Shown: piece by piece, positions 28,031 through 36,357 of the stretch
How positions within the stretch are numbered: the first letter of the stretch is position 1
Layout: each line of letters starts with the position of its first letter
Origin: [Clostridium] scindens ATCC 35704
GTDB lineage: Bacteria > Bacillota > Clostridia > Lachnospirales > Lachnospiraceae
DNA length: 64,000 nucleotides
Assembly (NCBI RefSeq): GCF_004295125.1
Contig: NZ_CP036170.1
Location: 3,350,501-3,414,500 of the forward strand
Reading direction: 5' to 3'
Made by a program: the position numbers and the translations under genes
The notes under the pieces: model-generated
The model's database searches: none
What the model was told of the DNA's origin: nothing
Seen by the model: the letters and a program-made list of their open reading frames with translations, nothing else

Positions 28031-28059
28031 ATTGTAAACTACTTTTTTATTGTTTTCAA
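28031..28059 (-). promoter_or_regulatory. Sigma-A promoter of the dcw cluster
   Basis: On the minus strand TTGAAA (28054..28059), 17 bases, TACAAT (28031..28036), directly followed by the first MraZ box. Bound MraZ would cover the transcription start. Confidence 0.75.
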
Positions 28060-28079
28060 GCCCTTTTTATAATTTTAGG

Positions 28080-28112
28080 CAAAAAAATAACGGGCAGAAT
28101 TTCTTCTGCCCG
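28080..28112 (-). terminator. Intrinsic terminator of the small membrane-protein gene
   Basis: CGGGCAGAA (28091..28099) pairs with TTCTGCCCG (28104..28112). On the minus strand it is followed by TTATTTTTTT. It isolates the dcw promoter from the degV side. Confidence 0.88.
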
Positions 28113-28132
28113 CAATCGCGTCTGTCTTGCTG

Positions 28133-28387
28133 CTATTCACCTGCTTCAGCCGCATCGGCAAGGTTCTGCGTCAGATCCTTGACAGCAGTATAGTCAATCT
28201 GCACCTTATCCTTCGGCTTGTTGGATTCATACGTTCCATAGGCGGAATACCCGATCCACCCGATCAATACAAGTCCCACGACTCCCACCACGCATTTGCG
28301 CAGGATGTTCTGGAACTTCTCTTTTTTCAAATTCTTCTTACGGTTTGCTTTTTCCTTCTTATATCTATCTACTTTTTCCTGACTCAT
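28133..28387 (-). CDS. Small single-pass membrane protein of unknown function
   Basis: 84 residues: a Lys/Asn-rich cytoplasmic N-terminus (MSQEKVDRYKKEKANRKKNL), one membrane segment (about 31-50: CVVGVVGLVLIGWIGYSAYG), and an acidic external tail (IDYTAVKDLTQNLADAAEAGE). AAGGAG before ATG and a terminator after the stop make it a real gene. I do not recognise the family. It follows degV by 53 bp and may be read with it. Confidence 0.65.
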   Translation of the reverse strand: MSQEKVDRYKKEKANRKKNLKKEKFQNILRKCVVGVVGLVLIGWIGYSAYGTYESNKPKDKVQIDYTAVKDLTQNLADAAEAGE

Positions 28388-28440
28388 AATTTCCGGCTCC
28401 TTCTTTCCAGGCTAGAAATATTCTATCACAATCCTGCGGA

Positions 28441-29280
28441 TTATACAACCACAATTATGCCCCCGTCGGACGCATACATGCTGCTGATTCCCGCCGTATC
28501 AAGGATCACCACATCCCTGAACTGCGCCTTTGCCATCAGCATCTCCTTCACATATTCCGCTCTGTCCGGGCAGTTGCAATGGGAAATCGCCAATATCTTA
28601 TCCTTGGAATTCTTCAGATTTTCCACCACGTGATCCGCCATCTTTATCAGCGCTTTCTTGACTCCTCTGGCCTGTCCCAGCTGCTTGATCACTCCATCCT
28701 CAGTAGCGCCCATAACCGGCTTGATATTAAGCGCCGTGGCCACGATCGCCTTAAGGCCTGTAAGCCGTCCGTTCTTTCTTAGCGTCTCCAGAGTCTCCAG
28801 TACAAAATACGTGTCCTGCTGGGCGATATATGCTTCCACCTCGTCTACGATTTTCTGAAACTCCATGCCTTTTTCCTCGCACTCGGCAATCTTCATGGCT
28901 ATCAGGGTCTCTCCCACTGATGCGGACCGTGAATTAAACACATAGATATCTTTCTCTCCATGCTCTTCATGATACAGATTCTTCCCCAGCATGGCGCTGT
29001 TGTAAGAACCGCTTAATTCTGCCGACAGGGTTACCGCATATACATGATCCGCATCACAGCAGTATCCTTGCATATATCTTTCCGGAGATGGGCAGGATGA
29101 CTTGGGACATTCCGGCGAGGATGCCACCAGTTTCAGAAAGCCTGCCTGGTCAAATGTCTCGTCATCGATAATATGGTGTCCTGCTACATCTATCTCTAAT
29201 GATGCCGTCTCAAAATATCCGGACGCCTTCATATCTTCTGTCAATTCTCCACAACTGTCAACAATGATCTTATAACTCAT
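28441..29280 (-). CDS. degV: DegV family fatty-acid-binding protein
   Basis: 279 residues, the family size. The N-terminus YKIIVDSCGELTEDM, VYAVTLSAELSGSYNSAMLG, and the middle LRKNGRLTGLKAIVATALNIKP match DegV/FakB proteins, which hold a fatty acid between two alpha/beta domains. True FakB proteins feed the FakA kinase; no fakA is in the window, so only the lipid-binding family is assigned. Read on the minus strand with the small membrane protein after it. Confidence 0.88.
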   Translation of the reverse strand: MSYKIIVDSCGELTEDMKASGYFETASLEIDVAGHHIIDDETFDQAGFLKLVASSPECPKSSCPSPERYMQGYCCDADHVYAVTLSAELSGSYNSAMLGKNLYHEEHGEKDIYVFNSRSASVGETLIAMKIAECEEKGMEFQKIVDEVEAYIAQQDTYFVLETLETLRKNGRLTGLKAIVATALNIKPVMGATEDGVIKQLGQARGVKKALIKMADHVVENLKNSKDKILAISHCNCPDRAEYVKEMLMAKAQFRDVVILDTAGISSMYASDGGIIVVV

Positions 29281-29399
29281 ATCGTTCCTCCCGGCATGCA
29301 GACATCTATATGTTTTAGCATGTCATCTATTTCTATTATATGTAGTTTTGAATACTACATTATTCATCATAGCATATTTATGCCAGAAAGAAAAGTATT

Positions 29400-30557
29400 T
29401 TATTCGCTGATTTTGATTCTCTGCGATACCCCCAGCGCAATCCCCATCTCCGCCATCAAAAACAGAATCGAGGTTCCTCCGTAACTGATAAACGGAAGCG
29501 TGATTCCCGTCGTAGGAATCAGATTGATGACAACCGCCACATTCAATACTACCTGAAGGGCGATATGGGCAAAGATTCCTGTTACGATCAAGGATCCATA
29601 AAGATCCGGCGCATTCTGGGCAATAAACAGAAGTCGAAACAGCAGCATTCCGAATAGCACCAGGACGATGATCGCTCCGAACACGCCCAGTTCCTCACAT
29701 ATAATAGAAAGAATCATATCATTCTGCACTTCGGGAATGATCATCTTCTGTGCGCTGTTGCCCAGTCCCTTGCCGAAGAATCCTCCGGAACCAATGGCAT
29801 AGAGGGCCTGCATGATCTGGTATCCGCCCTCTGAGGCATGCTCTTCCGGATTCAGCCATACCAGAATTCTTCGCAGGCGGAAGTTCTCGCTGGTTGCAAG
29901 CGCCATTCCCAGTATCTTCACTCCCACCAGAATCACTGCCAGTCCGGCAATAACGATGGCGATGAAGGGCTTCGTCTTCGGATGTACGACGAATACCATA
30001 ATGCATGAGATTCCCATAACGATAATGGCAGTACTCAGGTTATCTGTAAGAAAAAGGACGCAGGCCGCAGAGAAGCCGCCCCACAGGAGGACCTGTCCAA
30101 TGCCTCTTAGCGTCTTTATCTCCTTGCCCATCTTGCAGATCAGCACCGGTATGAACAGAATCACTGCAATCTTCGCAATCTCCGATGGCTGCAGTTGCTG
30201 ATCAAAAGGAAGCTTGATCCAGCGCTTGGCGCCATTTACCTCTTTTCCGAGAGGCGTCTTTACCAAAAGCATCATGAATACGGAGAAGAAATAAATCGGC
30301 TTTGCCCATTTAATATAGGCATGATAGTCTATCTTCATAACTATATACATGCCGATAAATCCAACGATGCAGAACAGAATCTGCCGCTTAAAATAATGCA
30401 TGCTGTCCCCATAATTTACCAAAGCGCTGTAGGCGCTTGTGCTATACAGCATCACCAGGCCGAAACAGGACAGGAATATCAGCACGGCCAGCAAGCTATA
30501 GTCAAAATAACTGACGGCATTTGTTCGCTTTTTTCTTGTTTCTTTTTTTCTAGCCAT
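29400..30557 (-). CDS. Second FtsW/RodA/SpoVE-family glycosyltransferase
   Basis: 385 residues and about ten membrane helices, parallel in every motif to the 18838 gene: WIKLPFDQQLQPSEIAKIAVIL, MQALYAIGSGGFFGKGLGNS, VQNDMILSIICEELG, TTGITLPFISYGGTSILF. It lies outside the dcw cluster, between degV and pflB, with no PBP gene next to it. In Firmicutes extra SEDS proteins act in elongation (RodA) or spore cortex (SpoVE). The FtsW-like rather than RodA-like C-terminus suggests SpoVE, but this is inference. Confidence 0.88.
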   Translation of the reverse strand: MARKKETRKKRTNAVSYFDYSLLAVLIFLSCFGLVMLYSTSAYSALVNYGDSMHYFKRQILFCIVGFIGMYIVMKIDYHAYIKWAKPIYFFSVFMMLLVKTPLGKEVNGAKRWIKLPFDQQLQPSEIAKIAVILFIPVLICKMGKEIKTLRGIGQVLLWGGFSAACVLFLTDNLSTAIIVMGISCIMVFVVHPKTKPFIAIVIAGLAVILVGVKILGMALATSENFRLRRILVWLNPEEHASEGGYQIMQALYAIGSGGFFGKGLGNSAQKMIIPEVQNDMILSIICEELGVFGAIIVLVLFGMLLFRLLFIAQNAPDLYGSLIVTGIFAHIALQVVLNVAVVINLIPTTGITLPFISYGGTSILFLMAEMGIALGVSQRIKISE

Positions 30558-30618
30558 ATTTTACACTCCAATCGTATCTATTATACTCAGATACAGAGGT
30601 AAAAACAACCAGGAATCC

Positions 30619-32850
30619 CTATATTCTCTCGTGGAATGTCCGGGAGATCACTTCTTTTTGCTGTTCTTTTGTCAACTTGTTAAAGTTGACCGCATATCCG
30701 GACACCCGGATCGTAAGGTTCGGATACTTTGCCGGATTGTTGTAGGCATCTACCAGCGTGTCGCGGTTTAAGACATTTACATTCAGGTGATGTGCCATCT
30801 GTCCAAAGTATCCATCCAGAACCGCAGTCAGATTCGCCAGCCTCTCTTCCTCCGTCTTGCCCATGGCCTGAGGCACGATGGAGAAGGTGTTGGAGATCCC
30901 ATCCTTGCAGTATTGGTAGGAAATCTTGGCCACAGAGTTCAGGGATGCAAGCGCGCCGTTTATGTCTCTTCCGTGCATTGGATTTGCCCCGGGGGCAAAC
31001 GGCTCTCCTGCTTTTCTCCCGTCAGGGGTGGCTCCCGTCTTCTTCCCGTACACCACGTTCGACGTGATGGTCAGGATCGATAGCGTCGGCTCTGCATCTC
31101 TGTACAGTTTCTGCTTCTTAAGTTCTTCATAGAACAGTCTTACCTGCTCGCTGGCAATCTGGTCTGCCCGGTCGTCATCATTTCCAAAGGCCGGATACTC
31201 CCCGATAATCTCATAATCCGTAATCAGCCCCGTCTCCTCATCGCGGATACATCTGACTTTTGCATGCTTGATGGCTGACAATGAGTCTGCAAGAACGCTC
31301 ATTCCCGCAATGCCAAATGCCATATACCGATGCACGTCCGTATCATGAAGCGCCATCTGGGTCTTCTCATATGCATACTTGTCATGCATATAATGAATCA
31401 CATTCATCGTATTGGCATACATATTCGCAAGCCAAGGCCGGTAGATATCAAGCAGTTCCATAACCTTGTCATATTCCAGATACTCGCCCTGGTATGGCTC
31501 ATGTTTCGGTCCCACCTGCATATTATGCTTCTCGTCTTTTCCTCCGTTGAGCGCCATCAGAAGCATCTTGGCCAGGTTCGCCCTTGCGCCAAAGAACTGC
31601 ATCTCTTTTCCGATTCTCATAGCCGAAACGCAGCAGGCGATTCCATAGTCATCCCCGAACTGCGGACGCATCAGGTCATCATTCTCATACTGGATGGCAT
31701 CCGTATCGCAGGATACTTTTGCACAGAAGCGCTTGAAATTCTCCGGCAGATTCTTTGACCACAGTACGGTCAGGTTTGGTTCTGCTGATGGCTTCAGGTT
31801 ATAGAGCGTATGCAGCATGCGATAGCTGTTCTTGGTCACCAGCGTGCGTCCGTCCTCGCCCATGCCTCCTATGGATTCCGTAATCCACATGGGATCTCCA
31901 GCAAATAGATCATTGTATTCCGGCGTCCTCAAATGCCTGGCCATGCGAAGCTTCATCACGAAGTCATCCACGATCTCCTGAACCTGTGTCTCATCTAAGA
32001 TGCCTCTTTCAAGATCCCTTTCAAAATAAATATCCAGGAAGGTAGAGGTTCTGCCCAGGCTCATCGCTGCGCCATTCTGTTCCTTGATCGCTCCCAGATA
32101 CGCAAAGTAGAGCCATTGAACCGCTTCTTTTGCATTCTGGGCCGGCTGGCTGATGTCATAGCCGTACATGGCGGCCATTTCCTTTAATTTTCCAAGGAAA
32201 TTAATCTGCTGATACAGTTCCTCCAGCTGGCGGATGTGATCCACATCCATCGTCTCCATACTGATTCTGTCTTTATCTTTCTGCTTTTCTTCAATCAGGC
32301 GGTCCACGCCGTAAAGGGCCACTCTTCTATAATCTCCGATGATGCGTCCTCTTCCGTATGCATCCGGAAGGCCTGTGATCAGCCCGCAGTGCCTTGCCGC
32401 CTTGGTGGCTTTGTTATAGACGCGGAACACACCGTCATTGTGCGTGGTCCTGTATTGAAACTCGTCTTCTACCTTCTGGGACAATTCGTAGCCATAAGCC
32501 TTGCAGGCTTCTCTTGTCATCCGAAGTCCGCCAAAAGGATTGACGCCGCGCTTTAGCGGCCTGTCCGTCTGCAGCCCTACGATGATCTCCTTGTCTTTGT
32601 CGAGATAGCCGGGCTTATAGTTCAAAAGAGAGGTAACCGTATGGGTGTCAATATCCAGCACTCCGCCAAACTCTCTTTCCAGCACCAGCAGATTCTCGAA
32701 TTTGTGCAGCAGTTCCTCCGTGCGTCCGGTAGCCGGCTTAAGGAACTCTTCGTTTCCTTCATAAGGCGCATAGTTCCTCTGGATAAAGTCGCGTACATTG
32801 ATCTCTTCCTGCCATTTTCCTGTCTGAAATCCTTCCCATTGTGTAAACAT
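30619..32850 (-). CDS. pflB: Formate C-acetyltransferase (pyruvate formate-lyase)
   Basis: 743 residues from ATG 32850, which has AGGAGG upstream; the frame is open to 32886 but without a site. Catalytic Cys pair in [15 protein letters not shown], glycyl-radical loop RVSGYAVNF (Gly about 718) near the C-terminus, and the full PFL domain. It converts pyruvate and CoA to acetyl-CoA and formate under anaerobic conditions after activation by a radical-SAM activase. The activase gene pflA, commonly adjacent, is not next to it: the following gene is SEDS. Expression is under the ZTP riboswitch just upstream, giving formate for one-carbon metabolism when ZTP rises. Confidence 0.97.
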   Translation of the reverse strand: MFTQWEGFQTGKWQEEINVRDFIQRNYAPYEGNEEFLKPATGRTEELLHKFENLLVLEREFGGVLDIDTHTVTSLLNYKPGYLDKDKEIIVGLQTDRPLKRGVNPFGGLRMTREACKAYGYELSQKVEDEFQYRTTHNDGVFRVYNKATKAARHCGLITGLPDAYGRGRIIGDYRRVALYGVDRLIEEKQKDKDRISMETMDVDHIRQLEELYQQINFLGKLKEMAAMYGYDISQPAQNAKEAVQWLYFAYLGAIKEQNGAAMSLGRTSTFLDIYFERDLERGILDETQVQEIVDDFVMKLRMARHLRTPEYNDLFAGDPMWITESIGGMGEDGRTLVTKNSYRMLHTLYNLKPSAEPNLTVLWSKNLPENFKRFCAKVSCDTDAIQYENDDLMRPQFGDDYGIACCVSAMRIGKEMQFFGARANLAKMLLMALNGGKDEKHNMQVGPKHEPYQGEYLEYDKVMELLDIYRPWLANMYANTMNVIHYMHDKYAYEKTQMALHDTDVHRYMAFGIAGMSVLADSLSAIKHAKVRCIRDEETGLITDYEIIGEYPAFGNDDDRADQIASEQVRLFYEELKKQKLYRDAEPTLSILTITSNVVYGKKTGATPDGRKAGEPFAPGANPMHGRDINGALASLNSVAKISYQYCKDGISNTFSIVPQAMGKTEEERLANLTAVLDGYFGQMAHHLNVNVLNRDTLVDAYNNPAKYPNLTIRVSGYAVNFNKLTKEQQKEVISRTFHERI

Positions 32851-32921
32851 CTGATACTTCCTCCTATATTCTGAATATGACACCAATTCGCTGCTGCTCT
32901 CCTTTTATCCTGGTAATGATG

Positions 32922-32955
32922 GACAAAAAAGAGCAGCATCAAAAAACGATGCTGC
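32922..32955 (-). terminator. Riboswitch-controlled terminator in the pflB leader
   Basis: GCAGCATC (32948..32955) pairs with GATGCTGC (32933..32940) around a 7-base loop and is followed on the minus strand by TCTTTTTT. It begins inside the 3' edge of the ZTP aptamer (CTGGGCAGC), so folding of the aptamer would compete with this stem: an ON-switch layout. Confidence 0.85.
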
Positions 32956-33025
32956 CCAGACGGTCGGCTTGATTACAGATCTTCATTCCCTTGTGGTACT
33001 CCACATTATCCGTCAGTAATGAAGA
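32951..33025 (-). ncRNA. ZTP riboswitch (pfl motif) upstream of pflB
   Basis: On the minus strand the outer stem TCTTCATT...AATGAAGA encloses ACTGACGG, a small hairpin GTGG-AGTA-CCAC, and AAGGG. After a linker comes the hallmark 3' segment CCGACCGTCTGGGC. This order matches the pfl/ZTP consensus, which senses ZMP and ZTP (signs of folate shortage) and was first named for its place ahead of pfl genes. The terminator starts in its last bases. Confidence 0.85.
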
Positions 33026-33046
33026 CCTTTGTCTACTTGTATGAGG

Positions 33047-33076
33047 AGTATAACATCAGAAAGCCTCAAGTGTCAA
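33047..33076 (-). promoter_or_regulatory. Sigma-A promoter of the pflB transcript
   Basis: On the minus strand TTGACA (33071..33076), 18 bases, TATACT (33047..33052). Transcription would start about 15 bases before the ZTP aptamer. Confidence 0.75.
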
Positions 33077-33101
33077 TTCGTCATTTTTACTAAATTTTAT
33101 A

Positions 33102-34793
33102 TTACAGCATCTCTCTCTGGCAAGCTGTGCGGGCTGCAATCCGTCCAAAGCACAGGGCATGCCCAAGGCTATAGCCGCATGCAGGAACACCGTGGCCAAA
33201 ATTGCCTGTATTCGCCACTTCTCCTGATGCAAACAGTCCGGGGATGATTCGTCCCTCCTGATCCAGGACTCTTCCTGTAATGTCAATCTGAAGGCCGCCA
33301 AATGTTATGGAGGTGGCCGGCTTTAAGAATACCGCATAATAAACAGGGCCTTTCAATTCGTGCATCTGGCCTGCCGGCTTTTCGAAGTCTTCGTCAAATC
33401 CTGCGCGGCACAGTTCATTATAGCGATTCACCGTATTTTCCAGAACCTCCGGGTCAACGCCCATCTTTCCTGCCAGTTCCTTTATGCTGCCGGCCTTGGG
33501 GGTATCTGGCAGGGTAAGCGCATAATTCAGCAGCTGGAAGGGCTCGTCGCCGCAGGTGATATACCATGCGCCAGCGCTTCCCGTACGCGCAAGTTCGGCC
33601 CCAACCAGGCTGTGGAACTGATATTCATTACAGAACCGTTTCCCGCTGCGGGTCACGATCAGCCCTGACTCTTCATTGACGCCTGCCCCGCTTCGATCAT
33701 GAAGCAGCATGGTCTGGAGATAGGGATGCTGGTAATTTCTTGCCCCGATGGCTTCAGCAGCCCAGATTCCATCTCCCTGACTGGAATCCGGACAGTTATA
33801 ATAGTAGTCCTTCATCCACGGAAACTTGGATTCTACCAGTTCCCTGTTGGCTGCATATCCGCCTGTCCCCAGAATTACTCCCTGGCTGGCGTGGAAAGTC
33901 ACGGTGCTGCCATCTTGCGTATCTACTGCTTTGGCTCCAACGACTCTTCCATCTTCTCTGATCAATTCTGACAGCGCCGTATTCAGAAGCGTAGTGCCGC
34001 CCAGTTCATGGAACCGGTTATTCAGCGGAACGATGAAGCTGCCGCCCCATCCCATGGTCTGCCCTTCTCCGCCGATGCAATTGTGTATCCTCCATGGCAG
34101 TTGAGAGCCATGGGGCGCCTCTAAATCCTGTACCTCATGCCCCATCTTGATCAGCCATTCCAGGTTCTCATTGGCATGATAGCAGAAATAGTTGATCTTG
34201 GGATCATCCAGGAATCCGCCAGCTGCATTTTTCAAGAATCCGAACAGTTCCTGAGGCGAGTCATAGATTCCCTGCTCTCTCTGCATACGGGTATCTGCCG
34301 CAATCAGCTTGCCTCCGGATATTGCGGAAGATCCTCCTACGATTCCCTGCTTTTCCACCAGAACAACCTTGGCCCCGCAATCTGCGGCTTCCACGGCCGC
34401 GGACAGTCCTGCCAGGCCGCTGCCGAATACGACCACATCTGCGTCAATCGTACGGTCCGGCTTCTTCGCGGGAACCGGTACCGGAACCTTCTTTAAGGCA
34501 TCTGCATCCCCTCCGGCCTGCTCTACGCATGAGGCGACCGCATGCACGATAGCGCCGCACACTACTTCCGCTCCCACCACCATAGGAACTGCCAGCGACT
34601 GATGCTCGATAATCTTAGGAATGTAATATTCAAAAGGCGAACTCTCCAAGCCATATGCCTGCCCGTAGATTTCCTTATGCTTAACAATCTTAATGTCCGT
34701 GATCCGATCCTCTGAGAATGTAACCTCCAATATCACCTTTCCTCTTACTCCATAGCCTTTTCCGGTATATGTCCCGGGTGTATAACTTGCCAT
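33102..34793 (-). CDS. FAD-dependent reductase with an N-terminal FMN-binding-like domain
   Basis: 563 residues. Residues about 5-95 resemble the FMN-binding domain of RnfG/NqrC and urocanate or fumarate reductases, but the SGAT motif that takes the covalent FMN is replaced by VGAEVVCGAI. Residues about 115-555 are a flavocytochrome-c/fumarate-reductase fold: dinucleotide motif VVVFGSGLAGLSAAVEAADCG, EKQGIVGGSSAISGGKL, and C-terminal GLFASGEVANTGNFGHGVPACGYSLG. The substrate is probably an enoate; it cannot be named. No signal peptide. It stands alone between the pflB promoter and cotJ, with GGAGAG before the ATG region. Confidence 0.85.
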   Translation of the reverse strand: MASYTPGTYTGKGYGVRGKVILEVTFSEDRITDIKIVKHKEIYGQAYGLESSPFEYYIPKIIEHQSLAVPMVVGAEVVCGAIVHAVASCVEQAGGDADALKKVPVPVPAKKPDRTIDADVVVFGSGLAGLSAAVEAADCGAKVVLVEKQGIVGGSSAISGGKLIAADTRMQREQGIYDSPQELFGFLKNAAGGFLDDPKINYFCYHANENLEWLIKMGHEVQDLEAPHGSQLPWRIHNCIGGEGQTMGWGGSFIVPLNNRFHELGGTTLLNTALSELIREDGRVVGAKAVDTQDGSTVTFHASQGVILGTGGYAANRELVESKFPWMKDYYYNCPDSSQGDGIWAAEAIGARNYQHPYLQTMLLHDRSGAGVNEESGLIVTRSGKRFCNEYQFHSLVGAELARTGSAGAWYITCGDEPFQLLNYALTLPDTPKAGSIKELAGKMGVDPEVLENTVNRYNELCRAGFDEDFEKPAGQMHELKGPVYYAVFLKPATSITFGGLQIDITGRVLDQEGRIIPGLFASGEVANTGNFGHGVPACGYSLGHALCFGRIAARTACQREML

Positions 34794-34982
34794 ATTATCC
34801 GCTCTCCTTTCTTCATCTCTTCTATGTTATAAATCCACCATAATTTCCTGGGATTGCAAAGTCAACAGGCTTGCAAAGAATCATATACTATGCCGTTTTT
34901 TTGTCGCTTCCCTATGCGCTAAATATGTGGAAACTGTCATCTGCCGCTGGCTTTTTGGATCTCTCCTCTTCCGCCGGAATGC

Positions 34983-35010
34983 TCACATCTTATCGGTTTT
35001 TCCATACACT
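34983..35010 (+). promoter_or_regulatory. Probable sigma-E promoter of cotJABC
   Basis: CATACACT (35003..35010) is an exact match to the sigma-E -10 CATACANT. TCACATC (34983..34989), 13 bases upstream, matches 5/7 of the -35 KMATATT. cotJ is a known sigma-E operon in Bacillus. The rest of the 250-bp gap 34794..35044 shows nothing clear. Confidence 0.5.
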
Positions 35011-35044
35011 GTTATTGTAAACGTTTATGGAAGGAGCAAAGCAT

Positions 35045-35332
35045 ATGCCTAATTATCGCTATAACACATCTGATTGTACAAGACGCGGCCAAAGCGGCTG
35101 CAGCCGACAGACTTCGCCTGCGGCTGCTTCTGTCCGTCCGATGTCAAGCAAGTCGACATGCTGCGACGACAGAGCAGAATATGATGAGCTTAATGGCCTG
35201 CCAATCGCTATGGCTTACGTGCCATGGCAGCAATGGCGGGCAATTTATGAAGTGGAAAAAGGATTCCACAGGGGTACGATATTCGAAGAATTAGATAAGC
35301 CATTCAAAGGGATAGGAGGTTGCTGCAAATGA
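35045..35332 (+). CDS. cotJA: Spore coat-associated protein CotJA
   Basis: 95 residues from ATG 35045, which follows GGAAGGAG; the ATG at 35027 would overlap that site. The C-terminal half GLPIAMAYVPWQQWRAIYEV with EKGFHRGTIFEELDKPF is the conserved CotJA core; the N-terminal half is low-complexity and Cys/Ser-rich. CotJA helps place CotJC in the inner coat. Overlaps cotJB by 4 bp. Confidence 0.92.
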   Translation: MPNYRYNTSDCTRRGQSGCSRQTSPAAASVRPMSSKSTCCDDRAEYDELNGLPIAMAYVPWQQWRAIYEVEKGFHRGTIFEELDKPFKGIGGCCK

Positions 35333-35598
35333 CAGATAACAGGCCTTGCCGCAAAGATTTATTAGACTGGATCAACGTAGTCAGTTTTGCAGTAGATGAC
35401 GTGAAACTGTTCCTGGATACGCACCCCTGCAACAAAGAGGCAATGGAATTCTTCGACGAATTCAAAAAGCAGCGCGTCCAGGCGCTGAAGGAATACGCCA
35501 AATATTATGGTCCTCTTACGCTTGATACCGCAAGCACTTGCACCGAACGCTGGAATTGGATCAACGAGCCATGGCCATGGCAGGAAGGGGGATGCTAA
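35329..35598 (+). CDS. cotJB: Spore coat protein CotJB
   Basis: 89 residues starting at ATG 35329, 9 bases after AGGAGG. LLDWINVVSFAVDDVKLFLD, THPCNKEAMEFFDEFKKQRV and the YGPLT segment are the CotJB family pattern. Second gene of the cotJ operon, with start and stop overlapping cotJA (ATGA). Confidence 0.92.
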   Translation: MTDNRPCRKDLLDWINVVSFAVDDVKLFLDTHPCNKEAMEFFDEFKKQRVQALKEYAKYYGPLTLDTASTCTERWNWINEPWPWQEGGC

Positions 35599-35601
35599 TA
35601 T

Positions 35602-36024
35602 ATGTGGAATTATGAGAAAAGACTCCAACATCCGGTAAGAATCACACAGACCAATCCCAAGATCGCTCAGGTCATCATCAGCCAGTTTGGCGGTCCTGAT
35701 GGGGAACTGGCCGCATCTATGCGATATCTCTCCCAAAGATACACAATGCCTTACAAAGAGGTAACTGGCATCCTGACCGATATCGGCACGGAAGAACTGG
35801 CGCACATGGAAATGGTATGCGCCATCGTCCATCAGCTGACCAGGAATCTTACCCCGGAAGAAATCGAGAAATCCGGCTTTGATAAATATTATGTAGACCA
35901 TACCCTGGCTTTATGGCCACAGGCCGCAAGCGGGGCGCCATGGACCGCCACCTATCTCCAATCCAAAGGCGATCCTATCACCGATCTGCACGAAGACATG
36001 GCAGCAGATGGTACGACTGCGTAA
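35602..36024 (+). pseudogene. cotJC: CotJC (manganese-catalase-like coat protein), 3' end cut off by a mobile element
   Basis: 140 codons remain; complete CotJC has about 190. The first ~135 residues fit the family without gaps: MWNYEKRLQHPVRITQTNPK, the metal ligands in the helix TEELAHMEMVCAIVHQL, and GDPITDLHEDMAA. Then the frame leaves the family (DGTTA and stop). The break, at about 36012..36016, coincides with the left end of the Tn1549-like element. The lost ~50 residues include further helix and ligand residues, so the enzyme is probably inactive. The missing 3' part was not found elsewhere in the window. Confidence 0.88.
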
Positions 36025-36132
36025 GAACAACGTAGCTGAAAACCCGCAGAAACACTACATTTTTTGTAGGACAAGTTTTCTCACGCTACGTTATCATAAG
36101 AACAACTTGCCACAAAATAACGATAGGACAAG
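36022..36132. repeat. Repeats in the ICE left terminus
   Basis: TAAGAACAAC occurs at 36022..36031 and 36097..36106. TAGGACAAG occurs at 36067..36075 and 36124..36132. AACGTAGC (36029..36036) is inverted at 36085..36092 (GCTACGTT). Such short repeats at an ICE end are likely arm-type sites for the lost integrase and accessory proteins. The rest of the 333-bp gap 36025..36357 holds the leader of the rep gene. Confidence 0.55.
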
Positions 36133-36357
36133 CTGTTTTCAAACAAAACGTACCGCATAGGCGGCGTTTCTCACTTCCACATGGAAGAACAGGAACGCTG
36201 CTTTTTTCATGCCCTTTGTTACGCAGTAGGGGCTGAAAAAGTCTTGATATAAGCGGCTTTGCGGACACGTTTTTTACACGGCAAGGGATTTATACCTTTT
36301 CCCTCAAAATCGCCGTTCTACTGCGTAACAAATCCACAGCAAAGGAGTGATGAAGCT

